A DNA stretch of 64,000 nucleotides, from the NCBI RefSeq assembly GCF_905404315.1, contig NC_066312.1, forward strand, positions 3,149,001 to 3,213,000. The letters run 5' to 3'. This document shows positions 63,180 to 64,000 of this stretch, one piece after another (position 1 is the stretch's first letter; every line of letters begins with the position of its first letter). The translations under genes and the position numbers were made by a program. The DNA comes from Leptidea sinapis (lineage: Eukaryota; Arthropoda; Insecta; Lepidoptera; Pieridae). Below the pieces are notes generated by a model. It was not told where the DNA came from and ran no database searches. It saw nothing but the letters and a program-made list of their open reading frames with translations.

Positions 63180-63450
63180 ATACAAGATTTTATCAACCAT
63201 ACGAAAGAGCGCTCGCACGGAAGGCGAAAGGTCGCGGGTTCGAGTCCCGCATCATTCATAAAATTTTGTTTTCAAATTCTATTTGTGTAATAAATCTTCA
63301 CTGGTTTATTCTAATATCTTCTTAACTAGGATATTGTTCCTTCTAAAAACGTAAAATAACACGAGGAATAAATTTTTTATAAGGATTTTTTGTTCACGCC
63401 AAAGAAGCTAAAGACCTATACCTTCTTCGTGAGTACACATACACTTTTCT
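63180..63450 (+). repeat. tRNA-like SINE candidate, copy 2
   Basis: AAAGAGCGCTCGCACGG and GGTCGCGGGTTCGAGTCCCG resemble the anticodon-arm and T-arm part of a tRNA, with a perfect B-box at 63234-63249. The tail block at 63339-63445 (CTAAAAACGTAAAATAACAC, GAGGAATAAATT, CCAAAGAAGCTAAAG, GAGTACACATACAC) is shared with 59450-59550. The A-box half is poor, so it is not a working tRNA gene. Confidence 0.55.
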
Positions 63451-63503
63451 TTTCAATAGATATCTAATGTATGTTTGTTTTTGAGTTTTTTATCATGACA
63501 TTA

Positions 63504-63952
63504 TCTAGTATATAAAGTTCTCATGTCCCGGTATTTGTTACCAAACTCCTCCGAAGCGGTTTAGGTACCCGTTTTGTATGAAATTTTGTGTGCATATCGG
63601 GTAGGTCTGCGAATCGGCTAACATCTATTTTTCATACCCCTAAATGATAAGGGTGACCCATCCCTAAATATATATAAATTAACAATTTTATTTATTTTAA
63701 AAATACCACTACAAATTTTCGTCTCTCTACGATTTACAACTATTTAGGAATCGCGATTATTATATTATTCTGTTCCATCCATGAATCCACTATAGAGTTG
63801 CAATTCGGCAATCGAATACAAGAATTCTAGTATGATAGATTTGGTACGTCTGAGGATCGGTTGCATCTATTTTTTATACCCCAATTACTTTACTACCTAT
63901 TTAATTTTTCAATTACTTTATATGTCAATACAAAGTTTGCTGGGTCAGCTAG
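63504..63952 (+). mobile_element. Non-autonomous Helitron, second family, clean ends
   Basis: A|TCTAGTATATAAAGTTCTC at the left and GGGTCAGCTAG|T at 63952, 449 bp. The body matches 43327 and 57893 (ATCGGGTAGGTCTGCGAATC, TACCCCTAAATGATAAGGGT). Confidence 0.87.
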
Positions 63953-64000
63953 TATTTTATAAATCCGTGAAACTTGTTATATAAGCAATCAGCCTTGTCA

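Noticed and set aside
63196..63255. Functional tRNA gene
   Set aside because: The B-box half is good, but no complete cloverleaf or matched acceptor stem can be drawn; better explained as a SINE head.
1..64000. CRISPR array, operon or prokaryotic prophage
   Set aside because: No regularly spaced repeats; introns, Helitrons and the gene structure show that this is insect nuclear DNA.
1..64000. Integrated viral genes or LTR retroviral gag-pol
   Set aside because: All reverse-transcriptase fragments read as non-LTR types, and no paired LTRs or viral structural motifs were seen.

Overview
The window looks like nuclear genomic DNA from a lepidopteran insect (moth or butterfly). It is AT-rich with short GC-richer coding exons, GT-AG introns and no bacterial-type operons. 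It is littered with relics of non-LTR retrotransposons, Helitrons, mariner/Tc1 elements and MITEs of the types usual in that order. No sequence search was run, so family names rest on motifs read by eye.

The main gene is the 5' part of trio (Rho-family guanine nucleotide exchange factor, Trio/Kalirin family) on the + strand. I resolve fourteen coding exons from 12749 to 60955. They join in consistent phase into 2295 nt, exactly 765 codons, and cover the N-terminal SEC14 (CRAL-TRIO) domain and about five spectrin repeats. The remaining spectrin repeats and the DH-PH modules must lie beyond position 64000. Exons 1 to 13 are packed into 16 kb (12.7 to 28.6 kb); exon 14 follows a 32-kb intron (28615-60795) made largely of repeats. 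That intron holds several CpG-richer, repeat-free blocks. Two of them carry possible alternative first exons whose phase fits exon 14.

Upstream of trio (1 to 12.7 kb) there is a split, probably decayed THAP/coiled-coil gene (about 1.4 to 3.1 kb, +), a large relic of an autonomous Helitron Rep-helicase (5.7 to 7.3 kb, -), a possible 5' leader exon with a strong donor (ends 8140), and a cluster of minus-strand retrotransposon 3' ends (10.5 to 12.3 kb).

Within trio introns: intron 4 holds RT, Tc1 and CR1-like fragments; intron 6 holds a Helitron with clean ends; introns 8, 9 and 11 hold non-LTR fragments. Exon 13 is bracketed by two inverted copies of the same retrotransposon tail. Intron 13 holds Helitrons, a mariner relic and at least four MITE-type elements, three of which still show target-site duplications, plus a perfect 23-bp hairpin.

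The most interesting items are the inverted repeat pair around exon 13 (candidate circular RNA or splicing effect), the phase-matched candidate first exons in the long intron, an antisense open exon with a perfect donor inside intron 1, and a candidate tRNA-like SINE present twice near the right end.
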